From assembly GCF_000732905.1 (NCBI RefSeq), contig NZ_CP007588.1, positions 868,001 through 932,000 of the forward strand: a stretch of DNA of 64,000 nt, written 5' to 3'. The notes under the pieces were generated by a model, which saw only the letters and a list, made by a program, of their open reading frames with translations, was not told the origin of the DNA and did not search any database. This document shows, in pieces, positions 8,830-16,887 of the stretch. Source of the DNA: Weissella tructae (GTDB taxonomy: Bacteria; Bacillota; Bacilli; Lactobacillales; Lactobacillaceae). The translations under genes and the position numbers were made by a program. The stretch's first letter is position 1, and every line of letters begins with the position of its first letter.

Positions 8830-10084
8830 GTGAGGCTCCAATCGCTGTGTAATCTACGGCTAGTGTCATTTTACGTGCTGCCTGACGCACATCTTCTACG
8901 GTAACGCGGTCCAATTTTTCTCGCCATTCTACTTGTGTTAAATGACGATTTGATAATGTTTGATCGAATGCACGATCAGTCAATTGACTCTGACTATCTA
9001 ACCCTGTCAAATAACTTGTCAGCATCAATTTTTTAATCGTTGCTAATTCATCTTCTGACACTAATTCTTCTTGCAAACGGGTCAATTCTGCCATAATCGC
9101 ATCTTTTGCTTCCGCAAGACGATGTTGATCAACTCCAGCGGTAACGGTCACTGTACGATTGTAGTAATTGAAGTCTGATGACACTGTATAGGCCAAGCCT
9201 TGGACTTCGCGGACCTGATTAAATAGGCGTGATACTGCCACGCCACCAAAAATGTCATCAAAAGCGTATGCTGAAAAACGTTCTTCATCAGAGACATTTA
9301 ATTGATAAATTTGGACAATTTGTGTTTGATTAGCATCCGTTGTGACCATTGCTGTTTTCGCATTTTCTGGCGTAGCTTGTTCATAATAAGGTGATACAGC
9401 ACAATCACGGTCAGTTAATCCAAGCAAATCACATGCTTGCTTTAAATCTTCTTCTTGTACATCACCTAAGACAATAATATCCACGCGATTATGCGCCAAG
9501 CTATCCGCCCATGTTTGCCATGCACGTAATCCTGTACTACTTTCAACTAATTCAGATGAGCCATAGGCCGGTAATGCCATAGCTTGGTCATCATAGTACA
9601 TGTCAAGGGCATTGCGACGAGCAACGTAGGGACGATCATCTTCTAGCCCTGCCAATTCATCCAAGATATTATCTTGTTGACGATTAAAGATTGTCTGATC
9701 GAATCCTTCTGCATCAGTACCTAATGGTTCGTTCAACATATCTGCTAAAAAGGCGAACCCTTCCGGCAACAATGTCTTTTGTGGTTCTGTGAACACGTCA
9801 TGAACCAGATTCAAGCGAACACGTAGCGTATGTACCTGACCATTTTTAACGGTCTCCACGCCAAAAGCTGCCCCATACATTTCACTTAACTTACGTGCTA
9901 AGTCAGTTTGGCTAGGATATTTTTTCGCGCTGTTTTCTAACATATTCGCGATCAGAATACGATCACCCATACGTTCTTGATTTAACGGTTCTGAAAAATT
10001 CACTTCAATACGCGTGGTAGCAAATTGTGTCGTGGGGATGATATGTAAATACACATCTTGAGCTAATGAAATTGTTTTAACCAC
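8807..10084 (-). CDS. yfmF: M16-like peptidase homologue lacking the zinc motif, YfmF type
   Basis: Insulinase-fold protein of about 425 residues paired with YfmH. Where the catalytic subunit has HxxEH, this protein reads NMLENSAKKYPSQTDLARKL, so it lacks the zinc-binding His-Glu-His set and is presumably a non-catalytic partner, as is usual for this pair. The C-terminal half keeps the M16 fold features (GLAYTVSSDFNYYNRTVTV). The open frame begins at a GTG at 10093, immediately against the AAGGAG. The next GTG at 10084 has the proper 9-base spacing and is preferred. Confidence 0.82.
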   Translation of the reverse strand: MVKTISLAQDVYLHIIPTTQFATTRIEVNFSEPLNQERMGDRILIANMLENSAKKYPSQTDLARKLSEMYGAAFGVETVKNGQVHTLRVRLNLVHDVFTEPQKTLLPEGFAFLADMLNEPLGTDAEGFDQTIFNRQQDNILDELAGLEDDRPYVARRNALDMYYDDQAMALPAYGSSELVESSTGLRAWQTWADSLAHNRVDIIVLGDVQEEDLKQACDLLGLTDRDCAVSPYYEQATPENAKTAMVTTDANQTQIVQIYQLNVSDEERFSAYAFDDIFGGVAVSRLFNQVREVQGLAYTVSSDFNYYNRTVTVTAGVDQHRLAEAKDAIMAELTRLQEELVSEDELATIKKLMLTSYLTGLDSQSQLTDRAFDQTLSNRHLTQVEWREKLDRVTVEDVRQAARKMTLAVDYTAIGASHESSEEI

Positions 10085-10114
10085 AGTTAGCACTCCTTTT
10101 TATTTTTCTTCAAA

Positions 10115-10139
10115 CAAAAAAGCACGTTACCGCGCCTTC
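10115..10139 (-). terminator. Terminator downstream of cls
   Basis: Minus-strand stem AAGGCGCG-GTAA-CGTGCTTT (eight pairs with two G-U pairs) runs into TTTTTTG, about 27 bases after the cls stop. Confidence 0.7.
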
Positions 10140-10165
10140 AGTGTTTAATATTTATGTTTTTTAAT

Positions 10166-11614
10166 TTATAGGATAGGTGACAATAAACGTGAAAACGTTT
10201 GTTTAAAGCTCATCCATTTTGATTGTGCTAAGAAATCTTCTTCTGTTAATGGCTTGGCATGTACTAAGTCAGCTTCAAAAATTGCTTCTAATTGTTCCGC
10301 AATTTTTTCATTATACATGAAAGCATTCGCTTCAAAATTCAAACTAAATGAACGCATATCCATATTTGCTGAACCTACTGATGATACCACACCATCCACG
10401 GTCACAACTTTAGCATGTAAGAAGCCATTTTCATAGGTATACACTTCAGCCCCAGCTTCCAGCATTTCACGTGCATAATATTGCGTTGCACGATAGACAA
10501 AAGGATGATCTGGCTTATTTGGAATCATCAAACGAACACGGACACCAGACATTGCCACAATCTGCAATAAGTCTAACACACCTTGATCAGGAATGAAGTA
10601 CGGTGTTTGAATCGTAATTGAACGTTTGGCACCGGCCATCGCACGCATATATCCTTGCTTGATTTGTTGAATATCTTGATCAGGTCCAGAACTAACAATT
10701 TGAATTGCTGTTTTTCCTTGTACCCCTGCTTCTGGGAAGTAACGTTCAGAGAACGTTAGCTTGCTAGAACGTGTTGTGGCATTCCAATCCATAAAGAACC
10801 GACTTTGCATCGCAAGAACCGCGTCCCCTTGGATACGGCTATGCGTATCCCGCCAATGACCAAACTTTTTTGAGCGCCCAATGTATTCATCCCCTACATT
10901 AAAACCACCAATGTAACCAATCTCCCCATCGACAATAATCATCTTACGGTGATTTCGGAAATTGGCACGAAATGTAATCGGAAAATAGCGTGGTTGCATA
11001 AAGGCTTCAACGTGCCCACCAGCGTCAACCAAGCGCTTGTACATTTTACGGTGATAACCATGTGATCCCCATTGATCAAAAATCACACGTACATGTAACC
11101 CTTCTTTGGCTTTCTTAGTTAACAAATCCACTAATTGATTTCCTAAACGATCATTTGCAATACTAAAAAATTCTAAATGAACATGATGTTTTGCATTTTC
11201 AATATCAGCAAAAATCGCCGGAAACAAATCATTTCCATCTGTAAATAAATCCACTTCATTTTTTCGCGTCAACACCGCTGCATCATTGTTCAAAAACAAA
11301 TTAATGAATGCATCTTGTTCTGCAATATCTCTTAATTCATCAGCATTCGCTGCTTGTAGGTAGTGACGTTGGTTTTCAACAATCTGATCCATTCCAAGAT
11401 CTTCTTGTGTTCGCAAATCGTCAGACTTACGACTTGAAATTTTACGACCCAAAAATCCATAAATTAAAAAACCAACAATAGGAAATAGCAAGAGCACCAA
11501 AAGCCAGGCCCAGATTGATGCAATATCTCTTTTTCCACTAAAAACTGTGACCATCGCAGCGGCTGTATTCAATACGAAAACCGCTACAATGAACCAAATA
11601 ATATACGCTGACAT
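10166..11614 (-). CDS. cls: Cardiolipin synthase
   Basis: Condenses two phosphatidylglycerols to cardiolipin at the membrane. The 482-residue protein has two N-terminal transmembrane segments (AYIIWFIVAVFVLNTAAAM and IWAWLLVLLLFPIVGFLIYG). Two phospholipase-D HKD motifs follow: HRKMIIVDGEIGYIGGFN in the middle and HAKVVTVDGVVSSVGSAN near the C terminus. Length and layout match Firmicute Cls. It is separated from yfmF by a terminator and is probably monocistronic. The gene upstream runs in the opposite direction. Confidence 0.95.
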   Translation of the reverse strand: MSAYIIWFIVAVFVLNTAAAMVTVFSGKRDIASIWAWLLVLLLFPIVGFLIYGFLGRKISSRKSDDLRTQEDLGMDQIVENQRHYLQAANADELRDIAEQDAFINLFLNNDAAVLTRKNEVDLFTDGNDLFPAIFADIENAKHHVHLEFFSIANDRLGNQLVDLLTKKAKEGLHVRVIFDQWGSHGYHRKMYKRLVDAGGHVEAFMQPRYFPITFRANFRNHRKMIIVDGEIGYIGGFNVGDEYIGRSKKFGHWRDTHSRIQGDAVLAMQSRFFMDWNATTRSSKLTFSERYFPEAGVQGKTAIQIVSSGPDQDIQQIKQGYMRAMAGAKRSITIQTPYFIPDQGVLDLLQIVAMSGVRVRLMIPNKPDHPFVYRATQYYAREMLEAGAEVYTYENGFLHAKVVTVDGVVSSVGSANMDMRSFSLNFEANAFMYNEKIAEQLEAIFEADLVHAKPLTEEDFLAQSKWMSFKQTFSRLLSPIL

Positions 11615-11719
11615 TTATTTCCCACCCATTTATTGTGTTTATATGTATCTTATCATTTATTACTAATTAAAAGGGCGTATTCCCCGGAAACTTCTCTGAG
11701 GATATCATTTACCGAAAGA

Positions 11720-11748
11720 TTGACCGGATTGTTTGCCAGTGCCATAAT
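11720..11748 (+). promoter_or_regulatory. Candidate promoter for the GT-C glycosyltransferase
   Basis: TTGACC (11720-11725), a 17-base spacer and CATAAT (11743-11748) lie about 55 bases before the ATG at 11803 in the gap divergent from cls. Confidence 0.5.
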
Positions 11749-11802
11749 AAGCAAGTTATCAATGAATTAGCACAGCATCCTACATATTCAGGAGAAAATA
11801 AC

Positions 11803-13398
11803 ATGTTTAATTTTTCGCTACGTGACCTTTTGTCGCGTATCAGTCCGTATCTTTTTCCCTTTTTAATACTATTGATTGTCGCAACCCTATACATGGGTTC
11901 ATCACCGCTTTATCTGACAAACCCTTGGGATGATAGTAATGCCATGTTAACTATGGGGCGTAGTATCCAACAAGGTTTGATTCCTTTTGTTGATATTGTC
12001 GAACAACGCGGACCATTCATTTATTTTTTATATGCACTTGGTGCTGGAATTAGTACAACATCTTTTCTAGGGGTCTTTGTGATCGAAGTAATAAACATCA
12101 CCCTGATCTACTATTTTGGGACACGACTAACGCATGCTCTAACGAAGCAAACAGCACTTGTGCCATGGTTGGCTTTAATTGCCCCGTTAACATTACTGGG
12201 CACTAGTGCTTTTCGCTTCGGTGGTTCTCCTGAAGAATTTGCCTTTACGTCTGTCTTATATTTACTTGTTCTGTTGGTTGAAAATGACGGACGCTTTTCC
12301 AACATGTCGCTCCCAACTTATTTTTGGCTAGGCTTAAATCTAGGATTCATTTTCTGGAATAAGTATTCGCTCGTCGGGACTTTTGCCATTTTCTTCCTAC
12401 TTTGTGGTTTCTATCTACTATTCAAAGGCCGATGGCTCCACTTTATCCGTGTTGTGACGCTGTCACTATTGGGATTTTTTGTCGCAGCATTACCTATTTT
12501 GATTTACTATGCATCTGTTGGTCACTTAGATGCCCTATTCAACATTTATTTCGTTCAGAATTTAACGTCATATCACGTCCAACACATGGGCGTGATTGAT
12601 CAATTAAGTCAACTATTCGATCTGATTTTCAAGCAAATCTACAGCTACATCTTTGGTTGGACTATCACAGCACTTGGCTGGATACTTGCCATTCGCAAAG
12701 GGCATACCGTGACGATTGAAATCATCTTAGCTTTTGGTAGCATCGTTTTTGTTGCCTTACAAAAAGTTGTTTTTGTCTATTATCCATTGGTGTGGTTACC
12801 ATTTTTGGCACTCGGATTCATCCGCTTAGCCGTATACATCTGTGACTGGCTACCAAGTCGTCAACAGACTCTTATCAAATACACACTTCCCGTGATTATC
12901 ACGTCACTATGTATCTTGGGCCCACTTCTTTCTAATGCGTCCGTTAAACATTTAGTACCCGTAAATGGCGGAAAGTCACTGAGCGGCCATACTTATACAG
13001 CGCAACCGCAATTTGGCGCATTAATGAAATCAGAGAAAGAACACCCTACTTTATTGACACTAAATTGTATCGACGTTGGCTTCTTTTTGTCCGCAGATAC
13101 GGTTCCGGTGACACCCTACTATCATCGGATGAACATGTCGTACAAAGAATTACCTATCATGTATGACACATTTAAAGCGGGGATGTCTGATGGTAATATT
13201 GACTATACTGTGGTTCGCGTGAAACATGCCTTAACTGATGATAAAACATCTGAAGCACGTCAAAATGCCGCAATTATGTCTGTTGATTCCTCATTAAAGA
13301 GTACACTAGCGGCTAATTACCATGTCGTTGATGTGGCAGAAAATCAAAACGACATGTATTACGTTCTATTTGCCCGTAATGCACATCCACAATTATAA
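11803..13398 (+). CDS. Multi-pass GT-C-type membrane glycosyltransferase, substrate unknown
   Basis: A 531-residue polytopic protein with about ten hydrophobic segments. The first outside loop holds acidic residues in NPWDDSNAML and the stretch VEQRGPFIYFLYALG, the pattern of GT39/ArnT-PMT-like enzymes that use polyprenyl-phosphate sugars and carry a catalytic Asp in that loop. The C-terminal 120 residues are soluble, presumably extracellular. AGGAG lies 11 bases before the ATG. It stands alone between its own promoter and a strong terminator. A role in decorating a wall or membrane polymer is inference; the exact donor and acceptor cannot be read from the sequence. Confidence 0.75.
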   Translation: MFNFSLRDLLSRISPYLFPFLILLIVATLYMGSSPLYLTNPWDDSNAMLTMGRSIQQGLIPFVDIVEQRGPFIYFLYALGAGISTTSFLGVFVIEVINITLIYYFGTRLTHALTKQTALVPWLALIAPLTLLGTSAFRFGGSPEEFAFTSVLYLLVLLVENDGRFSNMSLPTYFWLGLNLGFIFWNKYSLVGTFAIFFLLCGFYLLFKGRWLHFIRVVTLSLLGFFVAALPILIYYASVGHLDALFNIYFVQNLTSYHVQHMGVIDQLSQLFDLIFKQIYSYIFGWTITALGWILAIRKGHTVTIEIILAFGSIVFVALQKVVFVYYPLVWLPFLALGFIRLAVYICDWLPSRQQTLIKYTLPVIITSLCILGPLLSNASVKHLVPVNGGKSLSGHTYTAQPQFGALMKSEKEHPTLLTLNCIDVGFFLSADTVPVTPYYHRMNMSYKELPIMYDTFKAGMSDGNIDYTVVRVKHALTDDKTSEARQNAAIMSVDSSLKSTLAANYHVVDVAENQNDMYYVLFARNAHPQL

Positions 13399-13420
13399 AC
13401 ACATTTAAATTTTTTCTAAA

Positions 13421-13467
13421 ACAACAAATCCTTAGGTGACATACGCTAACCGGATTTGTTGTTTTTT
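13421..13467 (+). terminator. Terminator of the GT-C gene
   Basis: ACAACAAATCC (13421-13431) pairs perfectly with GGATTTGTTGT (13452-13462) and is followed by TTTTT. Confidence 0.85.
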
Positions 13468-13512
13468 ATTACAAAAAATAAAAAAATATAACATGCACAT
13501 GGTTTATGTATA

Positions 13513-13521
13513 TGCTATATT
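13513..13521 (+). promoter_or_regulatory. Extended -10 promoter of the 68-residue protein
   Basis: TG at 13513-13514 precedes TATATT (13516-13521), an extended -10 element with no recognisable -35. It lies about 60 bases before the ATG. Confidence 0.35.
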
Positions 13522-13579
13522 TTCAATATCAATTAAGATACGTGCTTAACAATTTGCGTATCAAACGAGGAGAATAGAT

Positions 13580-13786
13580 ATGGCTACATTAATTGCATTC
13601 GCACTAGGTATTTTGTTTATGGCATGGGGATACTACCGTATCAAGACTGATTTTTCAGACAATGAAACACAAGGTCGAAACAACATCATCCAACTTGTAT
13701 TGAGTGGACAAGCATCTGGAATCGGTCAATTCCTATCTGGTATTGTTTTCATCATCATTGGAATTATTGCATTGTTCGTTCAATAA
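13580..13786 (+). CDS. Small two-helix membrane protein, function unknown
   Basis: The 68-residue product has two hydrophobic helices (LIAFALGILFMAWGYY and FLSGIVFIIIGIIALFV) joined by a polar loop with DFSDNETQGRNN. GAGGAGA sits 7 bases before the ATG, and a textbook terminator follows 14 bases after the stop, so it is a genuine single-gene transcript. I do not recognise a family. Both termini probably face the same side of the membrane. Confidence 0.75.
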   Translation: MATLIAFALGILFMAWGYYRIKTDFSDNETQGRNNIIQLVLSGQASGIGQFLSGIVFIIIGIIALFVQ

Positions 13787-13800
13787 TAATCTCAAGCTAA

Positions 13801-13838
13801 AACCGCCCGTTATCTAAAAAGATAGCGGGCGGTTTTTA
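13801..13838 (+). terminator. Strong terminator after the 68-residue membrane protein
   Basis: AACCGCCCG-TTATC / GATAG-CGGGCGGTT forms a GC-rich stem followed by TTTTTAT. From 13840 to 13967 I see nothing further. Confidence 0.9.
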
Positions 13839-13967
13839 TATACATTAACTCTATTACTTGGCTGTCTAATTATCAACAGACTCTTTTAAATCACATTCGT
13901 TCATTAAAGTCGAAACCTCTATCCTAATGTTTTCTATATATTTTTAGTCAATTTAAATCGCACTTCA

Positions 13968-14216
13968 TTATGAATTACGTTTATTTAGCCATGCTTTAAC
14001 TTCATAAACTAATCCAAGCATGAAAAATAAACCTGCTGGTACGAAACCAATGTTTTGCACGCCTTGACCGGGCGTCCAAAACATAGCAATCACCACAATG
14101 CCTACACCAAAACAATAAACACCACGCCATACTAAGGGGAGTTGTATCCCATGTTTCTTTAACTGATATGCAAGTATACAACATATCGCCCCAAGAATTG
14201 GTCCAATCGCTATCAT
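13968..14216 (-). CDS. Small membrane protein, function unknown
   Basis: The 82-residue product has three hydrophobic segments (IAIGPILGAICCILAY, GVYCFGVGIVVIAMFW, IGFVPAGLFFMLGLVY) and a basic C-terminal tail (KAWLNKRNS). AAGGAG lies 7 bases before the ATG at 14216. I recognise no family. It sits in a gene-poor patch with another short hydrophobic frame (14342-14488) and a probable gene remnant. Size and context resemble small immunity or accessory proteins, but nothing in the sequence proves that. Confidence 0.6.
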   Translation of the reverse strand: MIAIGPILGAICCILAYQLKKHGIQLPLVWRGVYCFGVGIVVIAMFWTPGQGVQNIGFVPAGLFFMLGLVYEVKAWLNKRNS

Positions 14217-14341
14217 ATTTAACTCCTTCTGTTCAAATGTGTCATGAATATCCTAATAAATAATTCAGATCCATGTAAATCTGCTTGTGTGAGTGTCATT
14301 TCATATAATCATTAAAATCAACACTTAATATAAGTACCGCA

Positions 14342-14488
14342 TTACTCATCATAATTTACCCAAAAAACAAAAAGGCCTAGTAGGATTAACGGAATCCGCT
14401 TAATTGGAAAACCATCTGTGATCCAAAAGACTATATTAAGGATTACTAAGATAGGAAAAATACTTTTAGTTATTAGTTTTAGGTTCAT
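14342..14488 (-). CDS. Possible 48-residue hydrophobic membrane peptide
   Basis: An ATG at 14488 opens a 48-codon frame ending in TAA at 14342-14344. The peptide begins MNLKLITKS and has two hydrophobic runs (IFPILVILNIVFWI and PLILLGLFVFWV) separated by a short basic turn (PIKR). AAAGGAG lies upstream but 13 bases away, a long spacing. The Shine-Dalgarno overlaps the end of the frameshifted remnant just upstream, as if the two once formed an operon. There is no family match that I know of; expression is uncertain. Confidence 0.45.
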   Translation of the reverse strand: MNLKLITKSIFPILVILNIVFWITDGFPIKRIPLILLGLFVFWVNYDE

Positions 14489-14495
14489 TAAATAA

Positions 14496-14835
14496 CTAGT
14501 ACTCCTTTCTTTTCTGAATATAATAAAATACCAACTTCTTCAAAGAAAACCCCAAGTTTGGTAGTTCGTCCTCTACAGGTATAGCACTATTAGGTACACT
14601 TCCATTTACTTGTTTTAATCAAATAAATTTTTTCGGGCACCTCATTAACTGACACAATTTGTGAATCTGTTAATGAAACACAATCCAATATCATATCCGA
14701 ATCAAACAATCCAGTAATGTTATCACTGTTCATAAAATAAACTTCGCCTGATATCCCTCGTAACGTGTTACATATACAAATATACCTTAAAACACCGAAA
14801 ACGACTGCACCTAGCACTTTACATAGATGTACCAA
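14496..14835 (-). pseudogene. Probable frameshifted remnant of a small protein gene
   Basis: Minus-strand frame 14835-14590 reads protein-like (for example NITGLFDSDMILDCVSL and VSVNEVPEKIYLIKTSK) but has no ATG with a ribosome binding site and ends abruptly after a frame change. Skipping one base near 14608-14612 continues into another open stretch (GSVPNSAIPVEDELPNLG, then SLKKLVFYYIQKRKEY) that stops at 14496-14498, just before the 48-residue frame. Two open halves offset by one base, and no start, suggest decay by a single-base insertion. An unusual real gene or a sequencing error is also possible. The family is not recognised. Confidence 0.4.
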
Positions 14836-14952
14836 ATGTTGTACATAACGTAAACTATTCTTTACATACTAGGAAACCCCGCACTTTACATACACAAAAA
14901 CGCTGTCTAACGTACAACACAAATCTAGACGATTTTTATTCTTTGCAACTAA

Positions 14953-14998
14953 TAAAAAACCGTTGATACGATGCGGTTCCCCACTCATATCAACGGTT
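14953..14998 (-). terminator. Terminator of gluconokinase gene
   Basis: AACCGTTGATA and TATCAACGGTT (11 bases each) pair perfectly around a 19-base loop and are followed on the minus strand by TTTTTATT, 7 bases after the stop. Confidence 0.9.
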
Positions 14999-15004
14999 CA
15001 ATTA

Positions 15005-16546
15005 TTACTTATCGTCGTTTTTCACATATTTGCGCTGAAAATCAGCAATGTTCTTGTATTCAGGTTGTAGATGACGTGACAAACGAATGAAGATCGGTGC
15101 CAAGGCACGATATACTTCGTAATTTTCAGGCTTTGGTTCGTAATCCTTAGATTCCCCAACCATTGTCCCAATCACTTCAATATTATCAACCATCCCTAGG
15201 GCCTTTTGCGCCATAACAGTTGCGGCCAACGCACCTGATTCAAACGCAGTTGGCACAGTTACTGTTTGTTCAAAGATATCAGCCATCATTTGTCGCCATA
15301 GAGCTGAACGTGCAAATCCACCAGTTGCTTGAACTGACTTCAATTCGCCAGTAACTTCTTCAAGTGCCAAAGAAACCATGTAGATATTGAAGATAATACC
15401 TTCAAGAACGGCACGTACCATGTGAGCACGAGTATGATTGTGTGTCAAACCAAAGAATGATCCACGCGCATTCGCGTCCCAGATTGGTGCACGTTCACCA
15501 CCAAGGTATGGGTGGAATAGCAAACCATCTGCACCGGCTGGTACCTTGCTTGCAATTTCAGTGATCAAGTCATATGAGCTCATTCCCATTAAATCAGCAG
15601 TAGACTTTTCCGCATCGAACATGTTGTCACGTGCCCAACGGAAAACATCTCCTCCATTGTTAACTGGTCCACCGACAACCCAGTGAGCCTTATCCAAAGC
15701 ATACGTAAATGTACGTCCCTTTGGATCAATCTTTGGTGCATCAGTCACAACACGAATGGCTCCTGATGTTCCAATCGTAACAGCCGCAACACCTGGTTGA
15801 ATAGCATTAACTCCCATGTTTGATAATGGACCGTCACCGGCTCCATAAACAAACGCAGTATCCTTGTCCAATCCCAAAACATCAGCCATCTTATCTGATA
15901 GACCGCGTTCAATTTCATAAGGTTCAACTGGTTGTGGCAATTGTTCCTTTGAAAGTCCGGTAACTTCCAATGCTTGTGCATCCCAGTCCAATTCGAAAAT
16001 GTTGAATAGTCCTGTTCCAGACGCAATAGAAATATCCATCTTGTTTGCACCAAACAAACGGTGGAACAAGTATTCCTTAATTCCTAGGTAGTGGGCAGCG
16101 TTATTGTAGATATCTGGCTTCTCATTCTTCAACCAAATAACCTTTGATAAAGGTGCCATTGGGTGAATTGGCGTTCCAGTCTTACTATAAATTTCTTGAC
16201 CCAAGCCAGTTTCACGTAGTTCTTCAGTGTACTTAACGGCACGATTGTCGGCCCAAGTAATCACACGTGTTAATGGGTTCCAATCAGCATCAAACGCAAT
16301 TAATGAATGCATAGCTGAACTAAATGAAACAGCCAATACCTTACCATCAGTTGCCTTACTTGCGACTTCTTGGACAGCCTCAATAAATGCACGGTAAATC
16401 TCGTCTAGATCTTCTTCCGCCATATCGGGTTCATCACGATATAACTTGTAACCATGATTTGCAGTAGCAATAACCTTCCCTGCTGTATCGAACAAAACTG
16501 CTTTAGTTGACGTTGTACCTAAATCAACTCCAATTAAGTAATCCAT
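15005..16546 (-). CDS. gntK: Gluconokinase (FGGY family carbohydrate kinase)
   Basis: Phosphorylates gluconate to 6-phosphogluconate, feeding the phosphoketolase or pentose phosphate route. The 513-residue protein opens with the phosphate-binding loop GVDLGTTSTKAVLFD and has the FGGY blocks AFVYGAGDGPLSNMG, TIGTSGAIR and GGFARSALWRQM. Its length and overall sequence match the gluconate kinases of lactobacilli rather than xylulokinase, though FGGY substrate specificity is hard to prove from sequence. AGAGGAG precedes the ATG. No permease or 6-phosphogluconate dehydrogenase adjoins it. The upstream region has a good promoter and three cre-like sites, so catabolite control is likely. Confidence 0.85.
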   Translation of the reverse strand: MDYLIGVDLGTTSTKAVLFDTAGKVIATANHGYKLYRDEPDMAEEDLDEIYRAFIEAVQEVASKATDGKVLAVSFSSAMHSLIAFDADWNPLTRVITWADNRAVKYTEELRETGLGQEIYSKTGTPIHPMAPLSKVIWLKNEKPDIYNNAAHYLGIKEYLFHRLFGANKMDISIASGTGLFNIFELDWDAQALEVTGLSKEQLPQPVEPYEIERGLSDKMADVLGLDKDTAFVYGAGDGPLSNMGVNAIQPGVAAVTIGTSGAIRVVTDAPKIDPKGRTFTYALDKAHWVVGGPVNNGGDVFRWARDNMFDAEKSTADLMGMSSYDLITEIASKVPAGADGLLFHPYLGGERAPIWDANARGSFFGLTHNHTRAHMVRAVLEGIIFNIYMVSLALEEVTGELKSVQATGGFARSALWRQMMADIFEQTVTVPTAFESGALAATVMAQKALGMVDNIEVIGTMVGESKDYEPKPENYEVYRALAPIFIRLSRHLQPEYKNIADFQRKYVKNDDK

Positions 16547-16559
16547 AAGTGTGCTCCTC

Positions 16560-16574
16560 TTGTTAACGTTATCT
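16560..16574 (-). promoter_or_regulatory. cre-like CcpA site downstream of the gntK -10 box
   Basis: TTGTTAACGTTATCT matches WTGNAANCGNWNNCW at 14 of 15 positions. It lies between the promoter and the ribosome binding site, where bound CcpA would block elongation. Confidence 0.5.
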
Positions 16575-16584
16575 TTTCTTCTCC

Positions 16585-16622
16585 ATTCTATTAGAGTTCA
16601 AACTCTTTGGCAACGCTTTCTT
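16585..16622 (-). promoter_or_regulatory. gntK promoter with an overlapping cre-like site
   Basis: On the minus strand, -35 TTGCCA (16613-16608), a 17-base spacer and -10 TAGAAT (16590-16585). The -35 lies within AAGAAAGCGTTGCCA (16622-16608), which matches the cre consensus at 14 of 15 positions. Binding there would occlude RNA polymerase. Confidence 0.6.
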
Positions 16623-16665
16623 CTTGATTTTCGACTCTTCTTGCGAAATAATTCATTTTTTCACA

Positions 16666-16680
16666 ATGAAAGCGTTTTTT
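16666..16680 (-). promoter_or_regulatory. Upstream cre-like site
   Basis: ATGAAAGCGTTTTTT matches the cre consensus at 14 of 15 positions and is the third such site in the gntK leader, about 55 bases upstream of the -35. Confidence 0.4.
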
Positions 16681-16747
16681 ATCGCTAAAATAACGCCACT
16701 CCCGCATCAACATGTTAACAAGAAACCTTTTAAAACATTTAAAATAC

Positions 16748-16778
16748 GTGAAAAACGCACCAAACAGGCGTTTTTCAC
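16748..16778. repeat. Perfect 11-base inverted repeat in the gntK-yhaM gap
   Basis: GTGAAAAACGC (16748-16758) and GCGTTTTTCAC (16768-16778) are perfect reverse complements around a 9-base loop. No T-tract follows on either strand, so a protein-binding palindrome or an mRNA stem is more likely than a terminator. It overlaps a spurious open frame without a ribosome binding site that I do not call. Confidence 0.6.
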
Positions 16779-16857
16779 AAGTTAATTTTAAATTATCATT
16801 CATAATAATAAAATTTTAACGATTCATTGTTTTTTTATTATTAAATAGGAATTTCAC

Positions 16858-16884
16858 AAAAAAAGCACCCAAAGGGTGCTTTTA
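16858..16884 (-). terminator. Terminator of yhaM operon
   Basis: AAAAGCACCC-AAA-GGGTGCTTTT is a perfect hairpin flanked by A and T tracts, directly after the yhaM stop. Confidence 0.9.
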
Positions 16885-16887
16885 GCT

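Noticed and set aside
11668-11802. Open frame of about 45 codons fused in frame to the GT-C gene
   Set aside because: It has no ATG, GTG or TTG start, contains the promoter of the gene and ends at a good ribosome binding site. Chance openness is likely.
13840-13967. Very short frame (12 codons) with an AGAGG upstream
   Set aside because: Too short, poor spacing and no supporting context.
16591-16803. 70-codon open frame upstream of gntK
   Set aside because: No ribosome binding site, atypical composition, and it overlaps the promoter, the cre-like sites and the inverted repeat.
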